Shown: positions 4,073 through 6,171 of the stretch, piece by piece
Layout: each line of letters begins with the position of its first letter
Numbering within the stretch: the stretch's first letter is position 1
The notes under the pieces: model-generated
The model's input: the letters and a program-made list of their open reading frames with translations, nothing else
Database searches by the model: none
Told to the model about the DNA's origin: nothing
Assembly: GCA_902797455.1 (NCBI GenBank)
Contig: CADBTE010000037.1
Span: 1-6,171, forward strand
Length of the DNA: 6,171 nucleotides
DNA from: an uncultured Planctomycetota bacterium
GTDB taxonomy: Bacteria; Planctomycetota; Planctomycetia; Pirellulales; Thermoguttaceae
Direction of reading: 5' to 3'
Position numbers and translations under genes: made by a program

Positions 4073-6171
4073 ATGGAAGCACTTCTAGAGGGCCTCAATC
4101 CGCCGCAGCGCCAGGCGGTCCAGTTCAAGGATGGTCCGCTCCTGGTTCTGGCCGGTCCCGGGAGCGGCAAGACCCGCGTCGTCACTCATCGCATCGCCCA
4201 TCTGATCGAGTCCGGGGTTTCCGGACGGAATATCCTCGCCCTGACCTTCACCAACAAGGCCGCCGACGAGATGCGCGCCCGGCTCGAGGCGCTGGCCCCG
4301 GGCAGCCGCGTCTGGATGGGGACTTTTCACCGTTTTTGCGCCTGGGTGCTGCGCCTCTATATCGACCATACCCCGCTGGAGCCGAATTACTCGATCTACG
4401 ATACCGACGAGAGCAAAAAGATCGTCGATCTGATCGTCGGCAAGGGTCCGCTTCCCAGCGGCGTCGACGCGGCCGGGATCCTCGCCAAGATCGGCCGGCT
4501 GAAGAACGACCTTGTCCTTCCCGGCGATTTCCAGCCCAACCCCCGCTCGGCGCTGGAGGCCGAGACGGCCAAGGTCTACCCGCAGTATCAAAAGGCGCTT
4601 TTAAACGCCAACGCGGTCGATTTCGACGACCTGCTCCTGCATACCGCCGCGCTTTTGGATAAGTACCCCGAGATCCGCGCTCAGCTGGACCGCCGCTTTC
4701 AGTACATTTTGGTCGATGAGTATCAGGACACCAACCGGGTGCAGTACGTCATCGCGCGCGGTTTGTCGATCGACTACCCCAACTTAGCCGTCACCGGCGA
4801 CCCCGACCAGTCGATCTACGGCTGGCGGGGGGCGAATATCCAAAATATCCTGAACTTCGAAAAAGACTTCAGGGACGTGACCGTCATTCGTCTGGAAGAG
4901 AACTACCGCAGCACCAAGCGGATCCTGGCGGCGGCCTCGGCGCTGATCAAAAAGAACCGGATGCGCAAAGACAAAGAGCTCTTCACCCAAAATATGGAGG
5001 GGAAGCGCCCGGTTCTGCTGTCGTGCGGTGACCACGCCGAAGAGGCCGGCCTGATCGCGAGGTTCATCAAAAGCCAAATCGACTCCGGCCGCCGGTCGCC
5101 GCGCGATTTCGCCGTTTTTTACCGTGTCAACGCGCTGTCCCGCGTCTTGGAGCAGGCGATGCGCACCGCCGGTGTCCCGTTCCATCTGGTTCGGGGGCTG
5201 GAATTCTACAACCGCAAAGAGATCAAAGACCTGATCGCCTATCTGCGGCTGGTCTATAACCCGGACGACGCCCTGTCGTTCCTGCGGGTCGTCAATCTGC
5301 CGGCGCGGGGGATCGGACGGGTGACGCTGCGGCTGCTGGACCAGTTCGCCCTGGAGAATCAATGCTCGCTGCTTCGCGCCGCCCGGTACGCCGATAAAAT
5401 TCCGAAGCTGCCGCGCCGCGCCGCCGCTTCGCTGAAAGGATTCGTCACGCTGATCGACCGGCTCGCCGAGATGGACCGCGGCGACGCCGACTTAGAGGTG
5501 CTTCTGTCGTTTCTCTTAAAAGAGACCAAGTACGAGGCCCCTCTGCGCGGCTCCAACCTTGAGGAGGACCTGCAGCGCCTGGCGAATATCCAGGAGCTGC
5601 TGACCGATCTGCGCGAGTTCGACCGTCAGTTCGAAGAAGAGCCCCCTGACGACGGGGAAGAGGCCCCGGCGGCGACCCGGCTGGGCCGGTTTTTGGAACA
5701 GGCCGCCCTGGCCAGCGACGTCGACGACCTGGATGACAGCGACCGGGTCTCGCTGATGTCGCTGCACGCCGCCAAGGGGCTGGAGTTCCCCGTGGTTTTT
5801 ATGATCGCCCTGGAGGATAATATTCTGCCGCACGAGCGCAGCGCCAAATCGCCCGCCCAGCTGGAGGAAGAGCGCCGGCTGATGTTTGTCGGCATGACCC
5901 GGGCCCGCGAGGAGCTGTATTTAAGCCGAGCCCGGTTTCGCGAGTTCCGCGGGGTTTTTTCGTGCACCATCGCCAGCCGTTTTCTGTTCGATATTCCCGA
6001 GGCGCTGCGTGAGGATATCGACTCGGGCGACTTTGAAGAGGAACAGGGGCTGGGAGAGGTGTCCGCCGGCGTCCGTTCGCCCGACTCTCCCCCCGCCGCG
6101 CCGCGCGCCTCTGCCCGCGCCAAGGGAAGCCGTTTCTCGCGGCCGGCCGAGACGGTGACACGCGAGGAGGA
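4073..6171 (+). CDS. UvrD/PcrA-family superfamily 1 DNA helicase, 3'-truncated by the window edge
   Basis: This is an ATP-driven 3'-to-5' DNA helicase of the UvrD/PcrA/Rep group, acting in excision repair and in removing proteins from DNA. Motifs appear in order: Q motif LNPPQRQAV (8-16), Walker A AGPGSGKT (27-34), Ia LTFTNKAADEM (57-67), Ib GTFHRF (83-88), II DEYQD (215-219), III GDPDQSIYGWRGA (242-254), IV LEENYRST (274-281), V LMSLHAAKGLEF (561-572) and VI VGMTRAREEL (606-615). NILPH and ASRFLFDIPE follow PcrA most closely. An in-frame TAG at 4058 closes the frame upstream, fixing the start at 4073. No stop is reached; 699 codons are visible, so a variable linker and C-terminal tail (about 20-60 residues or more in relatives) are missing. 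An acidic, Pro-containing stretch (EEEPPDDGEEAPAA) precedes motif V. Assignment to the group is secure; UvrD versus PcrA is a naming choice. Confidence 0.95.
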   Translation, partial: MEALLEGLNPPQRQAVQFKDGPLLVLAGPGSGKTRVVTHRIAHLIESGVSGRNILALTFTNKAADEMRARLEALAPGSRVWMGTFHRFCAWVLRLYIDHTPLEPNYSIYDTDESKKIVDLIVGKGPLPSGVDAAGILAKIGRLKNDLVLPGDFQPNPRSALEAETAKVYPQYQKALLNANAVDFDDLLLHTAALLDKYPEIRAQLDRRFQYILVDEYQDTNRVQYVIARGLSIDYPNLAVTGDPDQSIYGWRGANIQNILNFEKDFRDVTVIRLEENYRSTKRILAAASALIKKNRMRKDKELFTQNMEGKRPVLLSCGDHAEEAGLIARFIKSQIDSGRRSPRDFAVFYRVNALSRVLEQAMRTAGVPFHLVRGLEFYNRKEIKDLIAYLRLVYNPDDALSFLRVVNLPARGIGRVTLRLLDQFALENQCSLLRAARYADKIPKLPRRAAASLKGFVTLIDRLAEMDRGDADLEVLLSFLLKETKYEAPLRGSNLEEDLQRLANIQELLTDLREFDRQFEEEPPDDGEEAPAATRLGRFLEQAALASDVDDLDDSDRVSLMSLHAAKGLEFPVVFMIALEDNILPHERSAKSPAQLEEERRLMFVGMTRAREELYLSRARFREFRGVFSCTIASRFLFDIPEALREDIDSGDFEEEQGLGEVSAGVRSPDSPPAAPRASARAKGSRFSRPAETVTREE

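Noticed and set aside
4021..4662. 213-codon open frame on the + strand beginning before the helicase
   Set aside because: It is a shifted-frame shadow of the helicase N-terminus. The other frame carries all helicase motifs, and this one is a low-complexity Arg/Gly/Pro-rich sequence.
4784..5362. 192-codon open frame on the - strand
   Set aside because: It is antisense to helicase motifs III-IV and beyond, with no domain of its own.

Overview
The window is a GC-rich bacterial chromosomal segment with six protein genes, all on the + strand. In order they are: the 3' part of tatC (twin-arginine translocase channel), a HAD-superfamily phosphohydrolase, nrdR (ribonucleotide reductase repressor), a membrane-anchored coiled-coil protein, a 75-residue Lys/Pro-rich single-span membrane protein, and the first 699 codons of a UvrD/PcrA-type DNA helicase. 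There are no RNA genes, insertion sequences, phage genes or CRISPR arrays that I can see. The dominant Tat/NrdR/UvrD content points to an ordinary core-genome region. High GC, a TatC with a large insert in its first periplasmic loop, the unusual HAD and the coiled-coil/Lys-Pro-rich pair would fit a member of Planctomycetota or a related PVC lineage. That placement is inference; nothing in the sequence proves it.

Layout. Bases 1-993 are tatC, cut by the left edge just after TM1. A 128-base gap follows, holding an 8-bp inverted repeat and a likely extended -10 promoter. The HAD gene (1122-1988) and nrdR (1989-2471) abut with no spacer and look like a translationally coupled two-gene unit, closed by a hairpin/T-run terminator at 2506-2528. 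Bases 2472-2754 are non-coding. They include an AT-rich island, a near-consensus sigma-70 promoter (2600-2629), an imperfect palindrome over its -10 (2616-2634), and a roughly 119-base GC-rich leader with two stable hairpins.

This promoter should drive the coiled-coil gene (2755-3594) and probably the small Lys/Pro-rich gene (3686-3913), which ends at two tandem hairpins, the second a strong intrinsic terminator (3960-3994). The helicase gene has its own short upstream region. Its start codon lies about 2-3 bases from the predicted transcription start, so its mRNA may be leaderless.

How the genes fit together. TatC exports folded proteins. NrdR adjusts dNTP supply and the helicase serves DNA repair, while the HAD enzyme has an unknown small-phosphate substrate. 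The coiled-coil protein and the small Lys/Pro-rich protein are predicted to sit together in the inner membrane, one projecting outward and the other inward. They are the least understood part of the window. I see no complete new defence or mobile system here; the best leads are this two-gene membrane unit with its regulatory leader and the TatC loop insert.
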